DNA of 64,000 nt from Oscillospiraceae bacterium (lineage in GTDB: Bacteria > Bacillota > Clostridia > Oscillospirales > Oscillospiraceae). Location of the stretch: positions 49,560 through 113,559 of the forward strand of contig SVMC01000002.1 of assembly GCA_015067585.1 (NCBI GenBank), read 5' to 3'. Shown here in pieces: positions 1 to 9,245 of this stretch (the stretch's first letter is position 1; every line of letters starts with the position of its first letter). The notes below the pieces were generated by a model. The model was not told where the DNA came from. It did no database searches and saw nothing but the letters and a program-made list of their open reading frames with translations. A program made the translations under genes and the position numbers.

Positions 1-287
1 TGGTGGTGGGCACGGATGAGGGCGGTCTGGAGCATCCCGACTGGCGCGAAAATCTTTCCTTCGCCCTGAAGCTGCAGGCATTGCTGAACCGCAATCAGCC
101 CACCCTGTGCCGGGATCTCTCCCTTCGCCGGGAGCGGTTCAACCAGCATTTTACCCCCTGTTCCCTTCTGGTGGAAGTGGGGGCGGCGGGAAATACCATG
201 GCAGAGGCCCTTCCCGCCGCAAAATACCTCGCCCGGGCCTTGGCTGCCCTGATCCGGGGCACACAAAGCCTACAGCAGGCTGCATAA
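1..287 (+). CDS. spoIIP: Stage II sporulation protein P, C-terminal fragment
   Basis: The gene enters from the left edge with no start in the window; 94 residues of the C-terminus remain, with the stop at 285-287. The tail reads NLSFALKLQALLNR, then ERFNQH, LVEVGAAGNT and a final alanine-rich helix. This is the conserved end of the SpoIIP amidase/endopeptidase domain, in which the acidic residue of the LxEVGxxGNT motif belongs to the metal site. In the family, SpoIIP cleaves peptidoglycan with SpoIID and SpoIIM during engulfment of the forespore. Its presence indicates a spore-forming lineage. A strong hairpin follows directly. The assignment rests on the C-terminal motifs only. Confidence 0.85.
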   Translation, partial: VVGTDEGGLEHPDWRENLSFALKLQALLNRNQPTLCRDLSLRRERFNQHFTPCSLLVEVGAAGNTMAEALPAAKYLARALAALIRGTQSLQQAA

Positions 288-290
288 GAA

Positions 291-328
291 AGCGACGCGC
301 CGAGTTTCTGCGGCGCGTCGCTCATTTT
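291..328. terminator. Bidirectional terminator between spoIIP and the trmH-family gene
   Basis: The stem AGCGACGCGCC (291-301) pairs with GGCGCGTCGCT (312-322) across a 10-nt loop and is followed by a short T-rich run. It lies between convergent genes, so it probably serves both. Confidence 0.8.
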
Positions 329-347
329 GTCAATTTCTGATATTGTT

Positions 348-1154
348 CTACCGAAGCTGCCAGAATGCCACGGCGGAGGCGGCGGCTACATTCAGGGAGT
401 CCACACCGGCGGCCATGGGGATACGAACGGTGACATCACAGGCGGCGATGGTATGGTCGGCAAGGCCGTCCCCTTCGGCGCCCAGAACAATGGCAAGGCG
501 GGGGATCTCCTGCAGGGAGGGATCTTCCAGAGAAAGGGAATCGTCCCGCAGGGCCATGGCAGCGGTTTTAAAGCCAAGCCGGTGCAGGCGGGCCATATCT
601 TCTCCGGGCCACTCTTCCAGCCAGCCCCAGGGCACCTGAAATACCGTTCCCATGCTGACCCGCACCGCCCGACGGCACAGGGGATCGCAGCAGGTGGTGG
701 TGAGCAGCACCGCCTCCACCCCAAGGGCGGCAGCGGAGCGGAAAATGGCACCGATGTTGGTGGAGTCCACCACACCCTCTAAAACGGCCACCCGTCGTGC
801 CTTGGCGCAGAGGGTCTCAAGATCCATGGGCTTGGGCCGTGTCATGGCGCAGAGAATGCCCCGGGTGAGGGTATAGCCGGTAAGCTGCTCCAAAATTTCC
901 CGGTCGCCGGTATATACAGGCACATCGGGGCAGGCATCGATGAGTTCCCTGCCCTGTCCCTCCAAATGCCGCCGCTCCATGAGGAAGGATACCGGCCTGC
1001 AGCCGCCCGCCAAGGCTCTGCGGATGACCTTGGGACTTTCGGCAATGAAAATGCCCTTCTCCGGCTCTAAGCGGTTTCTCAGCTGGGCCTGGGTCAGGCG
1101 GGCAAACACATCCAGCGCGGGATCGTTAAAATCAGTGATGATGACAGGTTCCAT
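348..1154 (-). CDS. TrmH/SpoU-family RNA 2'-O-methyltransferase
   Basis: A 268-residue SPOUT-fold methyltransferase that should transfer a methyl group from SAM to a ribose 2'-OH of tRNA or rRNA. All three SpoU motifs are visible: STNIGAIFRSAAALG near residue 130, LGAEGDGL near 225 and IPMAAGVDSLNVAAA near 248. The N-terminal ~100 residues (EKGIFIAESPKVIRRAL) match the substrate-binding domain of the RlmB/TsnR-like subgroup. The ATG follows AAAGAGG at the usual distance. It stands alone, convergent with spoIIP. The target nucleotide cannot be told from sequence. Confidence 0.88.
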   Translation of the reverse strand: MEPVIITDFNDPALDVFARLTQAQLRNRLEPEKGIFIAESPKVIRRALAGGCRPVSFLMERRHLEGQGRELIDACPDVPVYTGDREILEQLTGYTLTRGILCAMTRPKPMDLETLCAKARRVAVLEGVVDSTNIGAIFRSAAALGVEAVLLTTTCCDPLCRRAVRVSMGTVFQVPWGWLEEWPGEDMARLHRLGFKTAAMALRDDSLSLEDPSLQEIPRLAIVLGAEGDGLADHTIAACDVTVRIPMAAGVDSLNVAAASAVAFWQLR

Positions 1155-1203
1155 GGGTAAACCTCTTTTCTTACGGTGTTTTAAGCGTGCGCGGGCAATC
1201 AGT

Positions 1204-1267
1204 GATCGCCCCTACATTCACAGAAACAGCTCCTTCGGAGAATGTAGGGGCGGCTATCAGCCGCCCG
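1204..1267. repeat. Interspersed GTAGGGGCG repeat (family D)
   Basis: A 13-bp inverted pair, CGCCCCTACATTC (1207-1219) and GAATGTAGGGGCG (1240-1252), is followed by a small GGCGGCT..AGCCGCC-type hairpin. Related copies occur at 6741-6772 and 45515-45573. The stretch 1155-1434 has no credible gene. Confidence 0.7.
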
Positions 1268-1434
1268 GCGGGAAATTCTGTATTAACACGAAAATTTCCG
1301 GCGAATTCGCAACATCTATTGGACGAGAGCGCCAAAGGCTCCCCTTTAAAATGGGGAGGCTTTGGTGCGCTGCAGGATTGGAAATGCTCAAAAATTTTGG
1401 GTCTGCGATTTTGCGATTTTTGGTGGCGGATACG

Positions 1435-1495
1435 GTCAATCAGGGGACAGTCCCCCGATCGGCAAGCTGATCAGCGAACCGTCCCCGCGATTGAC
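1435..1495. repeat. REP family A, copy 1
   Basis: A double palindrome starting GTCAATCAGGGGACAG and ending in GATTGAC, with a GATC-type centre (GATCGGC..GCTGATC). Same family as the copies at 3891, 6837, 7195, 12199, 18440, 36117, 38478, 39311 and 54512. Confidence 0.8.
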
Positions 1496-1499
1496 TACA

Positions 1500-1536
1500 G
1501 GGTGCCTTTGGGACGGGAAACCCGTCCCCTACATTA
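1500..1536. repeat. Half copy of GACGGGAAACCCGTCCCCTAC repeat (family C)
   Basis: The sequence GGGACGGGAAACCCGTCCCC followed by TACAT matches the right half of the complete family C element at 41029-41127. The left half is absent here, and a REP lies immediately upstream. Confidence 0.65.
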
Positions 1537-1538
1537 TT

Positions 1539-2267
1539 TCAGGAGAGATTAAAGGGCAAAAATGCGGCTGCCACGGCTAAAATCAGGGCGGGGAGAAGGT
1601 TGGCTACACGGATCTTTTTGCCGAAGACTAAATTCAGGCCCACACAGAAGATAAGGATGGAGCCCACTAAGGACAGATTCTCCATGGCAGCCTCCGTCAT
1701 GATGGGCTGGATGAAGCGGGCCATGAGGGTCATGCCCCCCTCTAAGATCAGCACGGGGATGGCGGAGAAGGCGCAGCCCTTGCCCATGGAGCCGGTCATG
1801 ACCATGATGATGACAAAGTCTAAAATGGATTTGGTGACCAAAATGGAGGAATCTCCGAAAATGCCGTCCCGGATGGCTCCCACGATGGCCATGGCGCCGA
1901 TGCTCACGGTGAAGGAGGCGGTAACGAAGGCATTGACGAAGCCTTTGTCCTTTGCATTGCCGCTTTTGATCTTCAGCCATTCGCCGAAGCGCTCAAAATA
2001 GCCTTCAATATTGATGATCTCGCCAATGAAAGAACCGATGGCAAGGGACAGCACGATCAGAAGGGTCTGCCCGCTGACGATACCGCCGTCCTGAATGGTG
2101 AGCATCCCCTCCATAACGCCGGCGATGGAGATAAACAAAACGCTGACACCGGAGGTCTTCATCAGGGTATCCTGATGCCGCTCCTTGAGCAGGCGGCCGA
2201 ACAGTGCGCCGAAGATGCCGCCGAAAATGATGGCAAAGGTGTTGATGATGGTTCCGAGTCCGAACAT
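1539..2267 (-). CDS. DUF554-family integral membrane protein
   Basis: 242 residues of almost continuous hydrophobic helices (roughly seven) starting MFGLGTIINTFAIIFGGIFG, characteristic of the DUF554 (YdfK-like) family, whose transport or other activity is not established. Glycine-rich segments and the GSMGKGCAFSAIP motif in the second half are typical. The ATG at 2267 is preferred over upstream in-frame codons because AGAGGA lies just before it and the membrane domain begins at once. It is divergent from dnaA and monocistronic. Confidence 0.82.
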   Translation of the reverse strand: MFGLGTIINTFAIIFGGIFGALFGRLLKERHQDTLMKTSGVSVLFISIAGVMEGMLTIQDGGIVSGQTLLIVLSLAIGSFIGEIINIEGYFERFGEWLKIKSGNAKDKGFVNAFVTASFTVSIGAMAIVGAIRDGIFGDSSILVTKSILDFVIIMVMTGSMGKGCAFSAIPVLILEGGMTLMARFIQPIMTEAAMENLSLVGSILIFCVGLNLVFGKKIRVANLLPALILAVAAAFLPFNLS

Positions 2268-2453
2268 AGAGATATCCTCTTTTCGACATTGTGATACTGA
2301 TTTATCAAAAACAAGTATAATACACCCTCGCTTGTTGTGCAAGAAGTTTCTGAAAAGAAGCTTCTTTTTTTCACAAAAATATGTGCCAAAATTTTAGCAT
2401 TTTCACGATTTCTTTTTTTATATAGTAGCGCGACAAAAAATGAGCGGTTTCCC

Positions 2454-2482
2454 TTGCCACGGTGTACAAAATATGATAAAAT
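2454..2482 (+). promoter_or_regulatory. Candidate dnaA promoter
   Basis: TTGCCA (2454-2459) and TAAAAT (2477-2482) are separated by 17 nt in an AT-rich stretch about 80 bp upstream of the dnaA start. No TTATCCACA-type DnaA boxes are evident in 2268-2563, and rpmH is not present upstream. Confidence 0.45.
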
Positions 2483-2563
2483 ATCAATATCAAAATAATG
2501 GGGATTTTCTGCGCTTTTCAACAATCCCTGTTCATTCATTACTTTTGTGGAAAGGAGCATCCC

Positions 2564-3877
2564 ATGCAATCTACCGCCTATATCTGGGCTAAGGTTCTGA
2601 GCTATCTGGAACAGCAGCTTTCCTCCACTGTGGTGGCGACCTGGTTTGATGATACCGAGATCGTCGAGCTCACCGACTCCTCCATGACCGTCTTTTCTCC
2701 CGTGGAGCTGCGCCGGGACACCATCTCCCGCCGCTGGATCCCCAACATTCAGGATGCCATGCAGGTTTTGTTTGACATGAATGTGTCCGTCAAGTTAGTG
2801 GGGGAGGAGCAGCTGAAATCCGTCCGGGAAGCCGGTTCCCACCCCGATTTTATCAAGAACAATCCCCAGTTTACCTTCCAAAGCTTTGTGGTGGGCGCTT
2901 CCAACCGTTTTGCCCACGGAGCGGCACTGGCTGTGGCCAACAAGCCCGCCGATGCCTACAATCCTCTTTTTATCTACGGACAGTCCGGCCTTGGCAAGAC
3001 CCATCTGCTCTACGCCATTGCCGCGGAAATCCACCGTCAGCATCCGGAATTCAACATTGTCTACATCAAGGGCGATCAGTTTACCAATGAGCTGATCGAG
3101 GCTCTGCGGGTGGGCGATAACTTCAAATTCCGCAGCAAGTATCGCAATGCCGACCTGTTTTTGGTGGACGATATCCATTTTATCGCCGGCAAGGAATCCA
3201 CCCAGGAGGAATTCTTCAATACCTTCAACGCCCTGTACGAAAATCACAAGCAGATCGTCCTCACCTCCGACCAGCCGCCTTCCGGGATGCTGAAGCTGGA
3301 GGACCGTCTGAAGACCCGCTTCGAATGGGGCCTCACCGCAGACATTCAGCCGCCGGACTATGAGACCCGCATGGCCATCATCAAGAACAAGGCCATCACT
3401 CTGGGCGTGGAAATGCCCGACGATGTCTGCTCCTACATTGCCGAGAACATCACCACCAACATCCGTCAGATCGAGGGTACCGTGAAAAAGATCATGGCCT
3501 ACCGGGATCTTGCCCATATCGAGCTGGATGTGGCCAGCGTTTCCCGGGCCATCAAGGATATGTACAAGGACAATGCCTCGTCCCTGCCCACCCCCTCTCT
3601 GATCATTTCTGAAGTTTCTCGCTATTTCTCTATTGAGGAGCATATTTTGAGGGGCACTTTGCGGAATAAGGGCACCGCCGAGGCAAGGCAGATCGCCATG
3701 TACCTGATCCGCAACCTCACCCAGTGCAGCCTGCCGGACATCGGCAAGGAATTCGGCCGGGATCACGCCACCGTCATCCATTCCATCCGCAAGGTGGAGA
3801 CCATGCTGAAGGATCCCACCGCCCCCATGAAAAATACCATCCGGGACATCACCGCCAACATCAATAACCGGCTGTAA
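2564..3877 (+). CDS. dnaA: Chromosomal replication initiator DnaA
   Basis: 437-residue AAA+ initiator that binds DnaA boxes at oriC and opens the duplex. Domain I is at 1-80, followed by a short linker. The AAA+ core has Walker A GQSGLGKTH near residue 140 and Walker B DLFLVDDIHF near 203. The C-terminal DNA-binding domain carries the signature GRDHATVIHSIRKVE near 400. The ATG at 2564 follows AAAGGAG and begins the usual N-terminal domain, so the longer reading from 2498 is unlikely. The origin lies immediately downstream. Confidence 0.98.
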   Translation: MQSTAYIWAKVLSYLEQQLSSTVVATWFDDTEIVELTDSSMTVFSPVELRRDTISRRWIPNIQDAMQVLFDMNVSVKLVGEEQLKSVREAGSHPDFIKNNPQFTFQSFVVGASNRFAHGAALAVANKPADAYNPLFIYGQSGLGKTHLLYAIAAEIHRQHPEFNIVYIKGDQFTNELIEALRVGDNFKFRSKYRNADLFLVDDIHFIAGKESTQEEFFNTFNALYENHKQIVLTSDQPPSGMLKLEDRLKTRFEWGLTADIQPPDYETRMAIIKNKAITLGVEMPDDVCSYIAENITTNIRQIEGTVKKIMAYRDLAHIELDVASVSRAIKDMYKDNASSLPTPSLIISEVSRYFSIEEHILRGTLRNKGTAEARQIAMYLIRNLTQCSLPDIGKEFGRDHATVIHSIRKVETMLKDPTAPMKNTIRDITANINNRL

Positions 3878-3890
3878 GAGAATCGGGCAA

Positions 3891-3952
3891 GTCAATCACG
3901 GGGACGGTTCCCCGATCGGCTTGCCGATCAGGGAACCGTCCCCGTGATTGAC
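3891..3952. repeat. REP family A, copy 2
   Basis: A double palindrome GTCAATCACGGGGACGG...GTGATTGAC with the centre GATCGGCTTGCCGATC. It sits between the dnaA stop and the origin. Confidence 0.85.
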
Positions 3953-3984
3953 GATCGCCCTCTCAGAAGGCGCCTTTGCCTTAT

Positions 3985-4195
3985 AAAATCTGCACAAATT
4001 TTTCCACACCCAATTGTGGAATGTGAAAACTTTTCTGTGCAAAACCGCGGCCCGCTTTTAAAAGGGCACTAACCTGTGAAAAGACGGGTCAGTTTTCCAC
4101 ACAGGGCTGTGAATTGAAATCCCTTGTGCTGCAAGGGAAAACTCCACTTTTCCACATTCGTTTCTACTACTGCTGTTACTACTAAGATATAGATA
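3985..4195. other. oriC: Chromosomal origin oriC between dnaA and dnaN
   Basis: Three identical TTTTCCACA nonamers (4000-4008, 4093-4101, 4148-4156), each one mismatch from the DnaA-box consensus TTATCCACA. Reverse-orientation look-alikes (TGTGGAATG, TGTGAAAAC, TGTGAAAAG) lie among them. Right of the last box, 4164-4184 reads CTACTACTGCTGTTACTACTA. This is a run of triplets in the arrangement described for DnaA-trios in Bacillus-type origins, followed by AT-rich AGATATAGATA. No gene fits. The location matches the standard Firmicutes bipartite or downstream origin. Confidence 0.85.
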
Positions 4196-4235
4196 CCTTC
4201 CTTCCTAAAGGAAGGATAGAAAAGAGGTTTGCGCT

Positions 4236-5351
4236 ATGAAATTTACCTGTGAAAAAGCTAAGCTGGTTTCGGCCATTTCCGTAGCCATCCGTACCGTCGC
4301 ACCCAAGAGCGCCATTGCCGCTCTGGAAGGCATCCATATGCGCGTAGGCGAAGATCTGCAGCTCACCGGCTTCAATCTGGAGACCGGCATCACCGTCCGG
4401 GTAGAGGCAGACATCGCTGAATGCGGCGAATGCATCATGCCCGCCAGACTGTTCTTTGACATCGTCAGAAAAATGCCCGATGACGAAGTGAGCATCCATG
4501 TGGATGCGGATTGGAAGGTGCATCTTCGCAGCGGCATTTCCTCCTTCTCCATCATGGCCACCGACCCCGAGGACTATCCCGAGCTTCCCGATGTGGCCTT
4601 TACCAACGGCATCCGCATTCCCCAGAATGCTCTGCGGGAGCTGATCTCCGGCACCATTTTCGCCGTGTCTCAGAATCAGGCCCGCCCCATCCTCACCGGC
4701 TGCCTCATCGAGGTGGACAACGAGACCATCACCATGGTGGGCGTGGACGGCTTCCGCCTGGCAAGACGCTGCTACCATACCGCCGAGCCCACGGAGCGGC
4801 TTTTGAAATTCGTCGTTCCCGCAGAGGCCCTTCGTGAGGTAGAGAAAATTCTGGAGGACAGCGACGAACCCGCCACTTTCACCCTTGGCCCCAAGCATAT
4901 CCTCTTTGAAATGGGCGCATCCACCCTGGTGTGCCGCATTTTGGAGGGCGAATTCCTGAACTGGCGCCGGGTCATTCCCGATTTCAATCCCATCCGCCTC
5001 TGCGCCAATGTCAATGCCCTCACCGCATCCATTGAGCGCGTGAATCTGATCGTTTCGGAAAAGCTCAAGAGCCCGGTGCGCTGTCTGTTCTCTCAGGATT
5101 GCGCCGACTTCCGCACCGTCACCACCATTGGCTCTGCCCATGATGTATGCAGCCTCTCCGGCGACGGCAAGGAGCTGGAGATCGGCTTCAACTGCCGCTA
5201 TCTTTTAGATGCTTTGAAGGCTGTTCCCACAGATGAGGTCATGCTGGAGCTGTCCAATCAGCTCAGCCCCATCATCCTCACTCCCTGTGAGGGCAGCGAC
5301 TACGACTACAGCTATATGGTGCTTCCCGTCCGTCTGAAAGCGGGCACTTAA
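4236..5351 (+). CDS. dnaN: DNA polymerase III beta sliding clamp
   Basis: 371 residues, normal length for the three-domain ring clamp that tethers PolC/DnaE to DNA. The start MKFTCEKAKLVSAISVAIRT and the end YSYMVLPVRLK are typical, with the C-terminal MVLPVR motif forming part of the clamp-loader and polymerase binding pocket. The ATG follows AAAGAGG. It is the first gene of the dnaN-yaaA-recF unit downstream of oriC. Confidence 0.97.
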   Translation: MKFTCEKAKLVSAISVAIRTVAPKSAIAALEGIHMRVGEDLQLTGFNLETGITVRVEADIAECGECIMPARLFFDIVRKMPDDEVSIHVDADWKVHLRSGISSFSIMATDPEDYPELPDVAFTNGIRIPQNALRELISGTIFAVSQNQARPILTGCLIEVDNETITMVGVDGFRLARRCYHTAEPTERLLKFVVPAEALREVEKILEDSDEPATFTLGPKHILFEMGASTLVCRILEGEFLNWRRVIPDFNPIRLCANVNALTASIERVNLIVSEKLKSPVRCLFSQDCADFRTVTTIGSAHDVCSLSGDGKELEIGFNCRYLLDALKAVPTDEVMLELSNQLSPIILTPCEGSDYDYSYMVLPVRLKAGT

Positions 5352-5375
5352 TGGGAAGAATAAGGAGATACTGAT

Positions 5376-5621
5376 ATGAAAGTACGCCTCAGAGTCCGCC
5401 ATTCTTCGGACATCACCATTCCTATTACTACAGAATTCATCAAATTAGAAAGCTTCCTGAAGTTCTGCGGCGCCGCTGAGACCGGCGGCATGGCGAAAAA
5501 CTGGATTCAGGACGGCGAAATTTTAGTCAACGGCGAGGTCTGCACCCAGAGAGGCAAGAAGCTGCGCCCCGGTGACCGGGTCATGTGTCTGGGTGAGAGC
5601 TATTATGTGACCGGCGCATGA
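5376..5621 (+). CDS. yaaA: S4-domain RNA-binding protein YaaA/YlmH-like
   Basis: 81 residues with an S4 fold: FIKLESFLKFCGAAETGGMAKNWIQ, split by the helix break at ETGG, then DGEILVNGEVCTQRGKKLRPGD. Homologues sit between dnaN and recF in most Firmicutes. RNA binding is inferred from the fold; the exact target is unknown. Its stop overlaps the recF start as ATGA, which indicates translational coupling. Confidence 0.92.
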   Translation: MKVRLRVRHSSDITIPITTEFIKLESFLKFCGAAETGGMAKNWIQDGEILVNGEVCTQRGKKLRPGDRVMCLGESYYVTGA

Positions 5622-6718
5622 GACTTTGCAGCCTGACCCTATATGATTGGCGTAACTATGAAAAGGCCGAGGCGGAATTTGTGCCGGGGGTAAACCTTTT
5701 GGTGGGAGACAACGCCCAGGGGAAGACCAATCTGTTGGAAGCCATTGTCTATCTGTCCCACGGCCAGTCCTTCCGCACAAGATCGCAGGCAGAGCTGGTG
5801 CGCATCGGCGCGGAATTTGCCGACCTGCAGGCCCGGATCGAGAGCGGCGACAGGGAGCAGAGCCTGCGGGCGGTGCTGTTCGCCGGAAGAAGGCCCCGTC
5901 AGCTCTACCTTGGGGGCGTCAAGAAAAAATCCGCCGCGGATCTGGCGGGAGTGCTGCCCACGGTGCTGTTCTGCCCCGAGGACCTTCAGGTGCTGAAGGC
6001 GGGAGCGCAGGCAAGGCGGCGCATGATCGACCATGCCCTGTGCCAGCTCAGGCCCTCCTACGCGGCGGCCTTGCAGGAATACGGCAGATGCCTGGAGCAA
6101 AAGGGCCGCATTTTGAAGGATTATTCTCTGCAGCCCGGCCTTTTGGAAGTGCTGCCGGAGTATAACGAGCGCCTTGCCCAATTAGGCGCCAACATCATTT
6201 TCTTCCGCGCCAGATATCTGGAGGCGCTGGAAAAGGAAGCGCAGACCTTCCACGGAGAATTCTCCGGCGGAAAAGAGGAATTGCGGCTTCATTATCACAC
6301 CGTCAGCACCATCTCCGATCCCTTTGCCCCGGTGCGGGATCTCTATGACCGGCTGCGGGAACATCAGGAGAGTCACAGAAGGGCGGAGCTGGAATCCGGC
6401 CAGTGCCTTTCCGGCCCCCACAAGGATGACCTTGGGGCAGAGCTGAACGGCATGAGCGTGAAAAGCTATGGCTCTCAGGGCCAGACCCGCACAGCCGCCA
6501 TTTCTTTGAAGCTGGCAGAGCGGGAGCTGATGTGCCGCCAGCTCGGCGAAGAGCCGGTGCTGCTTTTAGACGATGTCCTGTCCGAGCTGGATGCCGGAAG
6601 GCAGGATTTCGTGCTGAATAAACTAAAAAAAGGGCAGGTGTTCATCACCTGCTGCGAAAAGGACCGCCTCACAGAATTAGGCCGCGTGTATAATGTGGAG
6701 CAGGGTAAAATCTGCTGA
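5618..6718 (+). CDS. recF: DNA replication and repair protein RecF
   Basis: 366-residue ABC-type ATPase that helps RecA load at gapped DNA with RecO and RecR. Walker A GDNAQGKTN begins near residue 30, the signature region YGSQGQTRTAAISLKLAE is near 285 and Walker B LLLDDVLSELD near 310. The first codon overlaps the yaaA stop by 4 nt. Confidence 0.96.
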   Translation: MRLCSLTLYDWRNYEKAEAEFVPGVNLLVGDNAQGKTNLLEAIVYLSHGQSFRTRSQAELVRIGAEFADLQARIESGDREQSLRAVLFAGRRPRQLYLGGVKKKSAADLAGVLPTVLFCPEDLQVLKAGAQARRRMIDHALCQLRPSYAAALQEYGRCLEQKGRILKDYSLQPGLLEVLPEYNERLAQLGANIIFFRARYLEALEKEAQTFHGEFSGGKEELRLHYHTVSTISDPFAPVRDLYDRLREHQESHRRAELESGQCLSGPHKDDLGAELNGMSVKSYGSQGQTRTAAISLKLAERELMCRQLGEEPVLLLDDVLSELDAGRQDFVLNKLKKGQVFITCCEKDRLTELGRVYNVEQGKIC

Positions 6719-6740
6719 ATTTGCAGAATACCCCTTCTGT

Positions 6741-6772
6741 GAATGTAGGGGCGGCAACCTGCCGCCCGGCAG
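6741..6772. repeat. Family D repeat, partial
   Basis: GAATGTAGGGGCGGCAACCT is followed by GCCGCCCGGCAG. It matches the right part of the 1204-1267 element. Confidence 0.6.
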
Positions 6773-6836
6773 AAAACGGTGCGTATATACCGGAGTTCCG
6801 GCGAAAACGAAACATTTTTCGGGTGGATGGTGAGAA

Positions 6837-6896
6837 GTCAATCAGGGGACGGTTCCTCGATTGACTTGTCAATCAAGGAACCGTCCCCCGATTGAC
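6837..6896. repeat. REP family A, copy 3
   Basis: GTCAATCAGGGGACGG...CCCCGATTGAC with the centre CGATTGACTTGTCAATC, placed 20 nt before the remB start. A hairpin here could affect read-through from recF. Confidence 0.85.
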
Positions 6897-6915
6897 AGGA
6901 TATAGGAGAGGCACC

Positions 6916-7173
6916 ATGTATTTACCCATCGGCGGCGATATGGCCGTGAGGACAAGCAGCATTCTGGGCATTTTTGATTTGGACAACACCACCTGCTCTC
7001 CCCGCACCCGGGAATTTCTGCGCCGGGCGGAGGAAAACGGCGAGACCGTGGCCTCCACGGAAGAATTGCCGAAATCCTTCCTGCTAACGGCGGAATTCGG
7101 CATGAGCCGGGTGTATTTCAGCCAGTTTAGTCCAATCACATTGGAAAAACGACTGGATACCGCCCAGAAGTAA
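6916..7173 (+). CDS. remB: Extracellular matrix regulator RemB (DUF370)
   Basis: 85 residues starting MYLPIGGDMAVRTSSILGIFD, the DUF370/RemA-RemB signature. In Bacillus, RemB sits between recF and gyrB and takes part in matrix gene control. That role is transferred by homology and synteny only. The ATG at 6916 follows AGGAGAGG, and the family always begins at this methionine. Confidence 0.9.
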   Translation: MYLPIGGDMAVRTSSILGIFDLDNTTCSPRTREFLRRAEENGETVASTEELPKSFLLTAEFGMSRVYFSQFSPITLEKRLDTAQK

Positions 7174-7194
7174 CAAATTTTGCAGCGCGTTCAA

Positions 7195-7254
7195 GTCAAT
7201 CAGAGGACAGTCCCTCGATTGACTTGTCAATCAAGGAACCGTCCCCTGATTGAC
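7195..7254. repeat. REP family A, copy 4
   Basis: GTCAATCAGAGGACAG...CCTGATTGAC with the TTGACTTGTCAA-type centre. It separates remB from gyrB. Confidence 0.85.
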
Positions 7255-7278
7255 CCCACTGATTTGAAGGAGCAATGA

Positions 7279-9222
<1,944 letters not shown>

Positions 9223-9245
9223 TCTATAGCAAGGAGTGAACCTTT

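Noticed and set aside
2268..2563. Second oriC subregion or rpmH upstream of dnaA
   Set aside because: No clear DnaA boxes and no 44-residue L34 frame in this gap.
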